This document shows positions 1 through 5,284 of a DNA stretch of 5,284 bases, in pieces. Positions within the stretch are counted from its first letter, which is position 1, and every line of letters starts with the position of its first letter. The position numbers were made by a program, and so were the translations under genes. The DNA is taken from contig CAYPEL010000177.1 in the NCBI GenBank assembly GCA_964409635.1, forward strand, positions 1-5,284, in the 5' to 3' direction. Source of the DNA: CAYPEL01 sp964409635. GTDB lineage: Bacteria > Pseudomonadota > Gammaproteobacteria > DSM-19610. The notes beneath the pieces are model-generated. The model made no database searches, was not told the origin of the DNA, and was given only the letters and a program-made list of their open reading frames with translations.

Positions 1-1
1 T

Positions 2-904
2 ATCGACTACGAACACGCCGAGCTGGTGCTTACCGCGCGTGCAGGCACACCCCTGCAACAGATAGAGGAGACGCTTGACCTGCAACAGCAAATACTCGCG
101 TTTGAGCCGCCCTATTTAGGTGATACTGCAACTATCGGGGGCACCATCGCCTGCGGACTGTCCGGACCACGTCGGCCCTATGCCGGTGCCGCGCGTGATT
201 TTGTCCTGGGCACCAATATTATTAATGGTAAAGGCCAGGCATTGTCATTCGGTGGCCGGGTCATGAAAAATGTCGCCGGTTACGATGTATCCCGCCTGAT
301 GACAGGAGCGATGGGGACACTCGGCCTGATCACCGAAATCTCACTCAAGGTATTACCCAAACCAGAACAGGATGTCACCCTGCAATTTGACTTAGATTCA
401 GAAACAGCCATCAAGCAATGCAATGCCTGGGTAGGCAAGGCCTTGCCCGTTTCAGGTTCGTGCATCTGGAATGACAAACTTTACTTACGCTTATCAGGCA
501 GCACAGAAGCCTTGCAGGCAGTACAAAATAAAATCGGTGGGGAAGTGTCCGACAGCAAAACATTTTGGATTTCACTGCGCGAACAGATGCACCCTTTTTT
601 TGCATCCAATGACCCCTTATGGCGGCTAAGCGTAGCGCCCGCTACAGCGCCGCTACCCATCGAAGGCGAATGGTTAATGGAATGGAATGGCGGACAACGC
701 TGGTTAAAAACCGATGCCGATAGACAAACAGTTTACCGGGTCGCACGCGCCGCCGGTGGACAGGCAACCTTGTTCGACAAAACCAGCGGCCAAAGAACCT
801 TACAGCCGCTGGATGATTTCGTCTTTTCACTCCACAAACGCTTAAAACTCGCACTCGACCCGGAAAATATTCTCAATCCTGGTGCCTTGTATCCGGATCT
901 ATAA
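2..904 (+). CDS. glcE: Glycolate oxidase FAD-binding subunit GlcE, 5'-truncated by window edge
   Basis: FAD-binding subunit of the membrane-associated glycolate oxidase (GlcDEF), which oxidises glycolate to glyoxylate and feeds electrons to the respiratory chain. The frame is open from base 2, giving 300 visible residues. The E. coli protein is about 350, so roughly 50 N-terminal residues lie outside the window, including the first FAD-binding loop. Visible signatures of the PCMH/VAO-type FAD fold are TARAGTPL near the start, GGTIACGLSGPRR (bases 137-175) and FGGRVMKNVAGYDVSRL (bases 248-298), followed by GTLGLITEISLKVLP. The C-terminus LDPENILNPGALYPDL matches the usual end of this family. 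From memory the protein aligns with E. coli GlcE along its whole length. It is followed directly by glcF, and glcD is expected just upstream. A GTG at 26 is only an internal codon, because homology continues upstream of it. No frameshift is seen. Confidence 0.95.
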   Translation: MDYEHAELVLTARAGTPLQQIEETLDLQQQILAFEPPYLGDTATIGGTIACGLSGPRRPYAGAARDFVLGTNIINGKGQALSFGGRVMKNVAGYDVSRLMTGAMGTLGLITEISLKVLPKPEQDVTLQFDLDSETAIKQCNAWVGKALPVSGSCIWNDKLYLRLSGSTEALQAVQNKIGGEVSDSKTFWISLREQMHPFFASNDPLWRLSVAPATAPLPIEGEWLMEWNGGQRWLKTDADRQTVYRVARAAGGQATLFDKTSGQRTLQPLDDFVFSLHKRLKLALDPENILNPGALYPDL

Positions 905-2113
905 ATGCAAACACAGCTAATCGATACCTATAAAAATACGCCGCTCGGTTTAGAAGCCGATGAAGTGCTGCGCAGCTGTGTACATTGCGGGTTTTGTAAT
1001 GCGACCTGCCCGACCTACCAGTTACTCGGTGATGAACTGGACGGGCCACGCGGCCGGATTTATCAGATAAAACAAATACTGGAAGGACACAAAGCAACAC
1101 GCAGCATCCAGCAACACCTCGACCGCTGCTTAACCTGCCGCGCCTGCGAAACCACCTGCCCGTCAGGTGTTGAATACAACAAACTACTGGATATCGGCCG
1201 CAATCTGGTTGAGCAACAAGTCAAACGCTCCTGGCGGGAACGGCTGATACGCAAACTGTTGTGCAGTGTACTGCCCTACCAGAACCGTTTCATGCCGTTG
1301 CTGCGATTAGGTCAGGCTTTCCGTCCGTTGCTACCCGGTAAACTGAAACAACAGATTCCTGCACGCCGACCGCAACAGCAAATACCGGATTCTCAACACA
1401 AACGTTTTGTAATTTTACTGGAAGGCTGTGTACAGCCAGGCCTGGCACCGCAAATCAACCAGGCCACAAAACGTGTGCTAGACCGTTTGGGTATTCGTAC
1501 CGCCACCGCAGCGCAGGCACACTGCTGTGGCGCCCTGCCCTTCCACCTGAATGAACATGAACAGGCAATAACCCTAGCGAAAGCCAACATCGACAACTGG
1601 TGGCCACTGATGGAACAAGGCGCTGAAGCCATCGTCATCAATGCCAGTGGTTGCGCGCCGATGGTCAAAGACTATGGACGCCTGCTTTCACATGCAGCAG
1701 CTTATGCAGAGAAAGCGGAAAAAGTCAGCGCACTAGCATCTGACCTGAGTGAGTTTCTTAGCCGGCAAGACCTGTCTGTATTGTCTCCCAGCCAGCAGCG
1801 CATTGCTTTTCATTCACCCTGCACCTTGCAACACGCCCAGCGCCTGGACGGGGTGGTTGAGGCACTACTCAAAAAGCTGGGCTTTGATTTAACAACCATC
1901 AGGGATCCACACTTATGTTGCGGATCAGCAGGCACCTACTCTGTTCTGCAACCCGGTTTGGCAAACCAACTAAGGCAAAACAAGCTAACAAACTTACTGA
2001 ATGAGCAACCGGAGTTAATTGCGACTGCCAATATAGGCTGCCTGTTACACCTGCAAAAGGGAACAGAAAAGCCTGTAAAACACTGGATAGAACTGCTGGA
2101 CGCTGCTTGCTGA
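905..2113 (+). CDS. glcF: Glycolate oxidase iron-sulfur subunit GlcF
   Basis: Iron-sulfur subunit of glycolate oxidase, carrying electrons from the flavin subunits GlcD/GlcE towards the quinone pool at the inner membrane. It has 402 residues, against about 407 in E. coli. Two ferredoxin-type 4Fe-4S motifs lie at the N-terminus: Cys25, 28, 31, 35 (CVHCGFCNATCP) and Cys75, 78, 81, 85 (CLTCRACETTCP). Two cysteine-rich CCG domains follow, with EGCVQP at 173-178, HCCGALPFH at 206-214, SGC at 248-250, HSPC at 303-306, LCCGSAGTY at 337-345 and IGC at 377-379. All expected cysteines are present, so the protein looks functional. The ATG follows the glcE stop codon without any gap, and a weak GGA at 895-897 may serve as ribosome binding site. 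This arrangement points to translational coupling. The homologous heterodisulfide reductase D and lactate oxidase LutA/LldE families share the CCG domains, but the two ferredoxin motifs together with the glcE neighbour favour GlcF. Confidence 0.96.
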   Translation: MQTQLIDTYKNTPLGLEADEVLRSCVHCGFCNATCPTYQLLGDELDGPRGRIYQIKQILEGHKATRSIQQHLDRCLTCRACETTCPSGVEYNKLLDIGRNLVEQQVKRSWRERLIRKLLCSVLPYQNRFMPLLRLGQAFRPLLPGKLKQQIPARRPQQQIPDSQHKRFVILLEGCVQPGLAPQINQATKRVLDRLGIRTATAAQAHCCGALPFHLNEHEQAITLAKANIDNWWPLMEQGAEAIVINASGCAPMVKDYGRLLSHAAAYAEKAEKVSALASDLSEFLSRQDLSVLSPSQQRIAFHSPCTLQHAQRLDGVVEALLKKLGFDLTTIRDPHLCCGSAGTYSVLQPGLANQLRQNKLTNLLNEQPELIATANIGCLLHLQKGTEKPVKHWIELLDAAC

Positions 2114-2157
2114 ACCATTTTTACAGTGGATTGAGTCTCCAGGCTGCTATCTGGATA

Positions 2158-2186
2158 TTGGGGAAACCCGGCATTCCAGGTATAAT
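2158..2186 (+). promoter_or_regulatory. Probable sigma70-type promoter of the rhodanese gene
   Basis: A perfect -10 hexamer TATAAT lies at 2181-2186. Exactly 17 bases upstream is TTGGGG (2158-2163), which matches only the first three bases of the -35 consensus. Transcription would begin near the A at 2193 and leave a leader of about 26 bases before the GTG at 2219. The position, in the gap after glcF and just before the next gene, supports a real promoter. The weak -35 suggests modest strength or help from an activator. This is inferred from sequence alone. Confidence 0.5.
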
Positions 2187-2218
2187 GTCTGCAATATTTA
2201 TACCTATTGGAATTACCC

Positions 2219-3031
2219 GTGACCGACGCTTTACTCCCCTTTGTAGTTGAACCCCAGGAACTCGCCGATAATCTGCAAGACGAACGCCTGCTCATACTGC
2301 ATATCAGCAAGCCGGAAAAATATGCCCAGCATATTCCCGGCGCAGTTTACCTGGCGGGTCAACAGTTTGTAAAAATCAATAAACCCATCATGGGGCTGGT
2401 GCCCGATGACGCTGATTTAAGTGCCTTATTCACAGCCATCGGTATGACGCCGGACACCCATGTCGTGGCTTATGATGACGAAGGTGGTGGTTGGGCCAGC
2501 CGTTTTTTATGGACACTGGACGTCATTGGCCATGCACATTTTTCACTGTTAAATGGCGGCATGATCAGCTGGTCTAACGAAGGCTTTCCACTCAGTGACG
2601 CACCGGTCACGCCAACTCCTGGTAACTACAGGGTCACTGAGCGGACTGGGGCAACGGTCAATTTGGAGTATATTAAGTCACGTCTCAATGCCACTGATCT
2701 AGGGCTGCTGGATAGCCGCACACCGCAGGAATTTTCCGGTGAAAAGAAACTGGCCACACTGGGTGGACACATTCCCGGGGCTGCAAACCTCAATTGGCTG
2801 GAGACTATGGACACCGCCCACAATGTCCGTTTTAAACCGGAAGCCGAGTTGCGCACGATGCTCGAACAACGCGGGCTGACACCCGACAAGGAAATTATCT
2901 GCTACTGCCAGTCCCACCATCGCTCTTCACACGCCTATATAATGCTCAAAATGCTGGGCTACACCAGGATCAGCGGCTACCCCGGCGCCTGGTCTGAATG
3001 GGGCAACCGGAACGACACCCCGGTTGAGTAA
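2219..3031 (+). CDS. Two-domain rhodanese-type sulfurtransferase (thiosulfate/3-mercaptopyruvate sulfurtransferase family)
   Basis: Probable cytoplasmic sulfurtransferase that moves a sulfane sulfur from a donor such as thiosulfate or 3-mercaptopyruvate to an acceptor via a cysteine persulfide. No signal peptide is seen. From GTG 2219 it has 270 residues, typical of tandem rhodaneses. The N-terminal, non-catalytic domain covers about residues 8-130, with HIPGAVYL near 38-45 and VVAYDDEGGG near 82-91, where aspartate replaces the active cysteine. The catalytic domain covers about 145-266, with LLDSRTPQEF near 163-172, GHIPGAANLNW near 183-193 and the active loop CYCQSHHRSSH, whose catalytic cysteine (residue 230) is encoded at 2906-2908. 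A longer frame begins at TTG 2207 (274 residues). I prefer the GTG because GGA at 2209-2211 sits at a suitable distance and MTDALLPFVVEP resembles the usual start of relatives, but the choice is not certain. The donor cannot be decided from sequence. The loop is not the CRxGxR type typical of thiosulfate enzymes. Confidence 0.9.
   Translation: MTDALLPFVVEPQELADNLQDERLLILHISKPEKYAQHIPGAVYLAGQQFVKINKPIMGLVPDDADLSALFTAIGMTPDTHVVAYDDEGGGWASRFLWTLDVIGHAHFSLLNGGMISWSNEGFPLSDAPVTPTPGNYRVTERTGATVNLEYIKSRLNATDLGLLDSRTPQEFSGEKKLATLGGHIPGAANLNWLETMDTAHNVRFKPEAELRTMLEQRGLTPDKEIICYCQSHHRSSHAYIMLKMLGYTRISGYPGAWSEWGNRNDTPVE
3004..3026 (+). repeat. Inverted repeat at the 3' end of the rhodanese gene
   Basis: CAACCGG at 3004-3010 is a perfect inverted repeat of CCGGTTG at 3020-3026, with a 9-base loop. 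It lies within the last codons of the rhodanese gene and ends two bases before its TAA stop. No T-run follows, so it does not meet the form of a standard intrinsic terminator. It could stabilise the 3' end of the message or be chance. Confidence 0.35.
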
Positions 3032-3110
3032 GCTGTAAAATTGTTAACTACATCACCTGAAACGGCATGAGTTTTGCGTAGTTATACCGATACAGTCAGC
3101 AAACGGACAT

Positions 3111-3116
3111 GAGGAA
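3111..3116 (+). promoter_or_regulatory. Ribosome binding site of the small lipoprotein gene
   Basis: GAGGAA directly precedes three consecutive ATG codons. Counting from GAGG (3111-3114), the gaps to the three ATGs are 2, 5 and 8 bases. The second or third is therefore the likely start, and the first is too close. Confidence 0.6.
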
Positions 3117-3119
3117 ATG

Positions 3120-3293
3120 ATGATGTTGAAATACCTGATACTTGCACTCACCCTATTCACCCTGCAGGGCTGCCTGGGCACCATCGTCGGCACCGCCGCC
3201 GATGTCGCCATTGAAGTCGTAAAAGTTCCCTTTAAGGTAACCGGTGCTGCCATCGACCTGATGACAGATGATGATGAGGATGAAGACGAATAA
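3120..3293 (+). CDS. Small acidic-tailed lipoprotein, unrecognised family
   Basis: A short gene of 57 codons. The product starts MMLKYLILALTLFTLQGC, a classic lipoprotein signal peptide with a lysine at position 4, a hydrophobic core and a lipobox LQGC with Cys18. Glutamine at the -2 position is a little unusual. The mature part is only about 40 residues: a Gly/Ala/Val-rich stretch (GTIVGTAADVAIEVV), then KVPFKVTGAAIDLMT, ending in DDDEDEDE. Leucine after the cysteine gives no inner-membrane retention signal, so outer-membrane anchoring is likely. GAGGAA at 3111-3116 is a strong ribosome binding site. Three ATG codons lie in a row at 3117, 3120 and 3123. The first is too close to the site, and either of the other two fits. 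The strong site, intact signal peptide and clean stop make a real gene likely. It lies 88 bases after the rhodanese and may share its transcript. Function is unknown. Confidence 0.75.
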   Translation: MMLKYLILALTLFTLQGCLGTIVGTAADVAIEVVKVPFKVTGAAIDLMTDDDEDEDE

Positions 3294-3302
3294 TCTCCTC
3301 CT

Positions 3303-3350
3303 GTGGGGTGGGTGAAACCTATCCTACAAGACCATTGCGACACCCACCAC
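3303..3350. repeat. Inverted repeat between convergent genes
   Basis: GGTGGGTG at 3307-3314 is the exact inverse of CACCCACC at 3341-3348. The stem can be lengthened to 10 pairs (GTGG 3303-3306 with CCAC 3347-3350) if a two-base GG bulge is allowed. The loop is long, 26 bases. It starts 10 bases after the lipoprotein stop codon. There is no T-run directly after it on either strand, so it is not a textbook terminator, though a stable GC-rich hairpin at a transcript's 3' end can block degradation. Confidence 0.4.
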
Positions 3351-3378
3351 AATGAAAGGGCGTTTAGGAAACAGTAAC

Positions 3379-3414
3379 GGCTTAAAAAACTTTTAATCTA
3401 GCCTGTATTTTTTT
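3379..3414 (+). terminator. Possible intrinsic terminator for the plus-strand genes
   Basis: TTAAAA (3382-3387) pairs with TTTTAA (3391-3396) across a 3-base loop. Flanking GGC (3379-3381) and GCC (3401-3403) can close the base of the stem if TCTA (3397-3400) is bulged. Five bases further on is a run of seven T (3408-3414), which overlaps the last base pairs of the convergent chrA gene. The position, after the last plus-strand gene and at a convergent junction, fits a terminator. The stem is AT-rich and imperfect, so the call is tentative. The other intergenic bases (3294-3378) hold no gene that I can see. Confidence 0.35.
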
Positions 3415-4762
3415 ACATCAAGAAAGAATACCCCAACCCAACAGCAGCGCAGGCAGCAATCACTGTCACAATCCCCACCTTAAATTTAAACAACGCAACA
3501 AAGGCAGCCGCACCAATCAGTGCCGCAAACCACTCAAACTTAGCATCAAATCCTTCAGGCCAAAGCACATGGTAAGCAAAAAACACCGCCAAATTGAGCA
3601 CGACCCCGACCACAGCGGCCGTAATACCCGTTAGTGGCGCTGTAAACTTAACATCCCCCCGGGTCGCTTCAACCGCCGGCCCACCCAATAAAATGAACAG
3701 AAAAGAAGGTAAAAAAGTAAACAACGTCGCGATACTCGCGCCCGCCACACCCGCCAGTGGCAGCATCTCTGGCCCAAACAGCTCTTTAGTCCAACCACCG
3801 ACAAAACCAACAAAGGCGACCACCATAATCAATGGGCCAGGCGTGGTTTCACCAAGCGCCAAACCATCAATCATCTGCGTTCCTGTTAACCAGGCATACT
3901 GCTCAACACCCCCCTGATAGACATAAGGTAATACGGCGTAAGCGCCGCCGAAAGTAACAAGCGCAGCTTTGGTAAAGAACCAACCCATTTGTGTGAGCGT
4001 GCCTTCCCAGCCATAAGCTTTCATTAACATTGCCATGACAACCCCACCGATACACAACCCCACAAGTGTAAAGCCGATAAACCGGCTCCATTTGAAAAGC
4101 GCGTGCGCGGGCACTGGCGTATCATCATCAATCAATGCAGGGCCGTAAGAACTGTTCGAATCACCGTGATGTCCACCGGCTCTGAACTTATCAGGTGCAA
4201 TATATGAACCCACCAATCCAATCATGCCGGCGGCCAATACGATATAAGGAAAAGGGATTTTAAGCGCAAAAATGGCGATAAACGCTAGCACCGCCAAGGC
4301 GCGCAAAACATTATTTTTCAAAGCCCGTGAGCCAATGCGGTAAGCGGCAAAAACAACAATGGCGGTAACTGCAGGTTTGATACCGTACAAGATACCTTCA
4401 ACAGCCGGAACATCGCCAAAGGCGAGGTAAATCCACGTCAGGCCAGAAAGAATAAACAGCGACGGCAAAACGAAGAGGACACCAGCTGCAATACCACCCC
4501 AAACACCGTGCATCAGCCAACCGATATAGGTAGCAAGCTGTTGTGCTTCAGGCCCCGGCAACACCATAGTGTAATTAAGCGCGTGTAGAAAGCGGTGCTC
4601 GGAAATCCATCTGCGTTTCTCGACCAGCTCCTGGTGCATCATACTGATTTGACCCGCAGGCCCACCGAAACTGATAAAACCTAATTTGATCCAATAGATG
4701 AAAGCCTCCCTAAAAGCAACCTGCCCAGGCCGCTCTATCGTATCTTGCTGTATCGCTGACAC
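3413..4762 (-). CDS. chrA: Chromate transporter ChrA (CHR family, two-domain long form)
   Basis: Inner-membrane transporter of the chromate ion transporter (CHR) family. Characterised members export chromate from the cytoplasm and give chromate resistance. The 449 residues fit the long, two-domain form. The N-terminal CHR domain (about 18-190) carries the family signature LGFISFGGPAGQ at 27-38, HQELVEKRRWISEHRFLHAL at 43-62 and LPGPEAQQLATYIGW at 68-82. A hydrophilic linker (about 190-225) with GGHHGDSNSS follows. The C-terminal CHR domain (about 226-448) repeats the pattern as TFGGAYAVLPYVYQGG at 270-285 and GETTPGPLIM at 304-313. I count roughly ten to twelve hydrophobic segments. The start is a GTG at 4760-4762, preceded by AGGAGT (4773-4778, read on the minus strand) at a gap of 10 bases, which supports it. 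The upstream YaiI-type gene on the same strand is 69 bases away. No chrB, chrC or chrF is seen. Resistance function is inferred, since some CHR proteins have other or unknown roles. Confidence 0.93.
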   Translation of the reverse strand: MSAIQQDTIERPGQVAFREAFIYWIKLGFISFGGPAGQISMMHQELVEKRRWISEHRFLHALNYTMVLPGPEAQQLATYIGWLMHGVWGGIAAGVLFVLPSLFILSGLTWIYLAFGDVPAVEGILYGIKPAVTAIVVFAAYRIGSRALKNNVLRALAVLAFIAIFALKIPFPYIVLAAGMIGLVGSYIAPDKFRAGGHHGDSNSSYGPALIDDDTPVPAHALFKWSRFIGFTLVGLCIGGVVMAMLMKAYGWEGTLTQMGWFFTKAALVTFGGAYAVLPYVYQGGVEQYAWLTGTQMIDGLALGETTPGPLIMVVAFVGFVGGWTKELFGPEMLPLAGVAGASIATLFTFLPSFLFILLGGPAVEATRGDVKFTAPLTGITAAVVGVVLNLAVFFAYHVLWPEGFDAKFEWFAALIGAAAFVALFKFKVGIVTVIAACAAVGLGYSFLM

Positions 4763-4772
4763 TTAAATTGTA

Positions 4773-4778
4773 ACTCCT
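4773..4778 (-). promoter_or_regulatory. Ribosome binding site of chrA
   Basis: Read on the minus strand this is AGGAGT, close to the ideal Shine-Dalgarno sequence. It lies 10 bases upstream of the GTG at 4760-4762. It decides the start, since no upstream in-frame ATG fits and the conserved domain begins about 18 residues further in. Confidence 0.6.
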
Positions 4779-4831
4779 GCGTATTATTTGTGTCCGGGAC
4801 GATACACTGTTTGGCTGCGCGGGTGAATTGA

Positions 4832-5284
4832 TTATGGGCGATCTACATACTTGGTTAAGATTTTATCCAGGTTGTTTGCAAATAATTTACGGTCACTCTG
4901 GCTAAGCGCTGGCGGGCCACCGGTATCAATACCACTGCCACGCAAGGTATCCATAAAGTCCCGTATATTCAGGCGCGCTTTTATATTATCAGCCGTATAG
5001 AGTTCACCCCGGGGATTAAGCGCCAAACCCCCTTTTTCAATTACATCTGCCGCCAAAGGAATATCGCCAGTGATCACAAGATCACCGGCATCAAGCCTTT
5101 TCACTATTTCATTGTCGGCAACATCAAAACCTTGCGCCACTTGAAGCATTTTAATATTGCGTGACGGCGGTATGCGCACAGCTTGATTTGCGACCAGTGT
5201 CATCTGCACCCCGGTACGCTGTGCCGCCCGGAATAATATTTCCTTGATAACGACAGGACAGGCATCTGCATCTACCCAGATTTT
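4832..5284 (-). CDS. yaiI: YaiI/YqxD (UPF0178, DUF188) family protein, start just outside the window
   Basis: Member of the widespread YaiI/YqxD family, a small cytoplasmic protein of unknown role. The family has been linked to PIN-like nuclease folds because of its conserved aspartates, but no activity is shown here. The frame is open to the window's right edge and starts KIWVDADACP, the family's N-terminal signature. With 150 visible residues against about 152 in E. coli, only the initiating Met or a very few residues are missing. Other conserved blocks by visible residue are VANQAVRIPPSR near 31-42, GFDVADNEIV at 52-61, GDLVITGDIPLA at 67-78, ALNPRGELYT near 88-97 and DFMDTLRGSGIDTGGP at 109-124. 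A GTG at 5207-5209 could be taken as a start giving 125 residues, but it would remove the DADACP motif and is surely internal. The gene ends 69 bases before chrA on the same strand, with no clear terminator between, so the two may share a transcript. Confidence 0.93.
   Translation of the reverse strand, partial: KIWVDADACPVVIKEILFRAAQRTGVQMTLVANQAVRIPPSRNIKMLQVAQGFDVADNEIVKRLDAGDLVITGDIPLAADVIEKGGLALNPRGELYTADNIKARLNIRDFMDTLRGSGIDTGGPPALSQSDRKLFANNLDKILTKYVDRP

Noticed and set aside
2138..2155. TCCAG...CTGGA inverted repeat after glcF as a terminator
   Set aside because: The stem is only five pairs with an 8-base loop and no T-run follows, so it is likely chance.
1936..2310. 124-codon minus-strand reading frame spanning the glcF-rhodanese gap
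   Set aside because: Both ends overlap well-supported genes on the opposite strand, the translation has no family resemblance, and the gap holds a good plus-strand promoter.
3032..3116. Promoter for the small lipoprotein gene
   Set aside because: TATACC at 3083-3088 and TTGTTA at 3041-3046 are partial matches but are wrongly spaced from each other, and no other convincing pair is visible.
3053..3352. 99-codon minus-strand reading frame over the lipoprotein gene
   Set aside because: The serine run is simply the antisense of the acidic GAT/GAG/GAA codons. The plus-strand lipoprotein has a ribosome binding site and signal peptide.
3594..3917. 107-codon plus-strand reading frame
   Set aside because: It lies wholly antisense within chrA, has low-complexity Pro/Thr/Ser-rich content and no recognisable motif. 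ChrA is strongly supported on the other strand.
4763..4831. AATAAT-like -10 box on the minus strand as a private chrA promoter
   Set aside because: No acceptable -35 lies at 16-18 bases upstream, so I do not call it. Co-transcription with the upstream gene is equally likely.

Overview
This window looks like ordinary chromosomal DNA of a gammaproteobacterium with moderate GC content. The assignment rests on protein resemblance: GlcE/GlcF, a long ChrA and a YaiI-type protein all read like their gammaproteobacterial relatives. Genus or species cannot be told from the sequence alone. There are no tRNA or rRNA genes, insertion sequences, CRISPR arrays or phage genes.

Left part, plus strand (2-2113): the 3' end of a glycolate oxidase operon. 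glcE, the FAD-binding subunit, has lost about 50 N-terminal residues to the window edge. It is followed with no gap by a complete glcF, the iron-sulfur subunit. glcD would be expected just upstream of the window. Together the three subunits oxidise glycolate to glyoxylate and pass electrons to the respiratory chain. The glcG, glcB and glcA genes that follow glcF in E. coli are not found here.

Middle, plus strand (2114-3293): a two-domain rhodanese-type sulfurtransferase with a good -10 box (TATAAT) in front of it, so it probably has its own promoter. Next comes a very short lipoprotein gene of about 57 codons, with a signal peptide, a lipobox and an acidic tail. It is easily missed by length cut-offs.

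Convergent junction (3294-3412): 119 bases without a gene, holding two inverted repeats and a run of seven T. This is probably where transcription ends from the left.

Right part, minus strand (3413-5284): a full-length chrA-type chromate transporter, and upstream of it a YaiI/YqxD family protein that runs off the right edge. The two are 69 bases apart on the same strand and may be co-transcribed. No chrB or other chromate-resistance partner is visible.

I found no strong evidence for an undescribed system. The most useful points are the short lipoprotein gene, the probable GTG start of the rhodanese, and the true (longer) reading frame of the YaiI-type gene.
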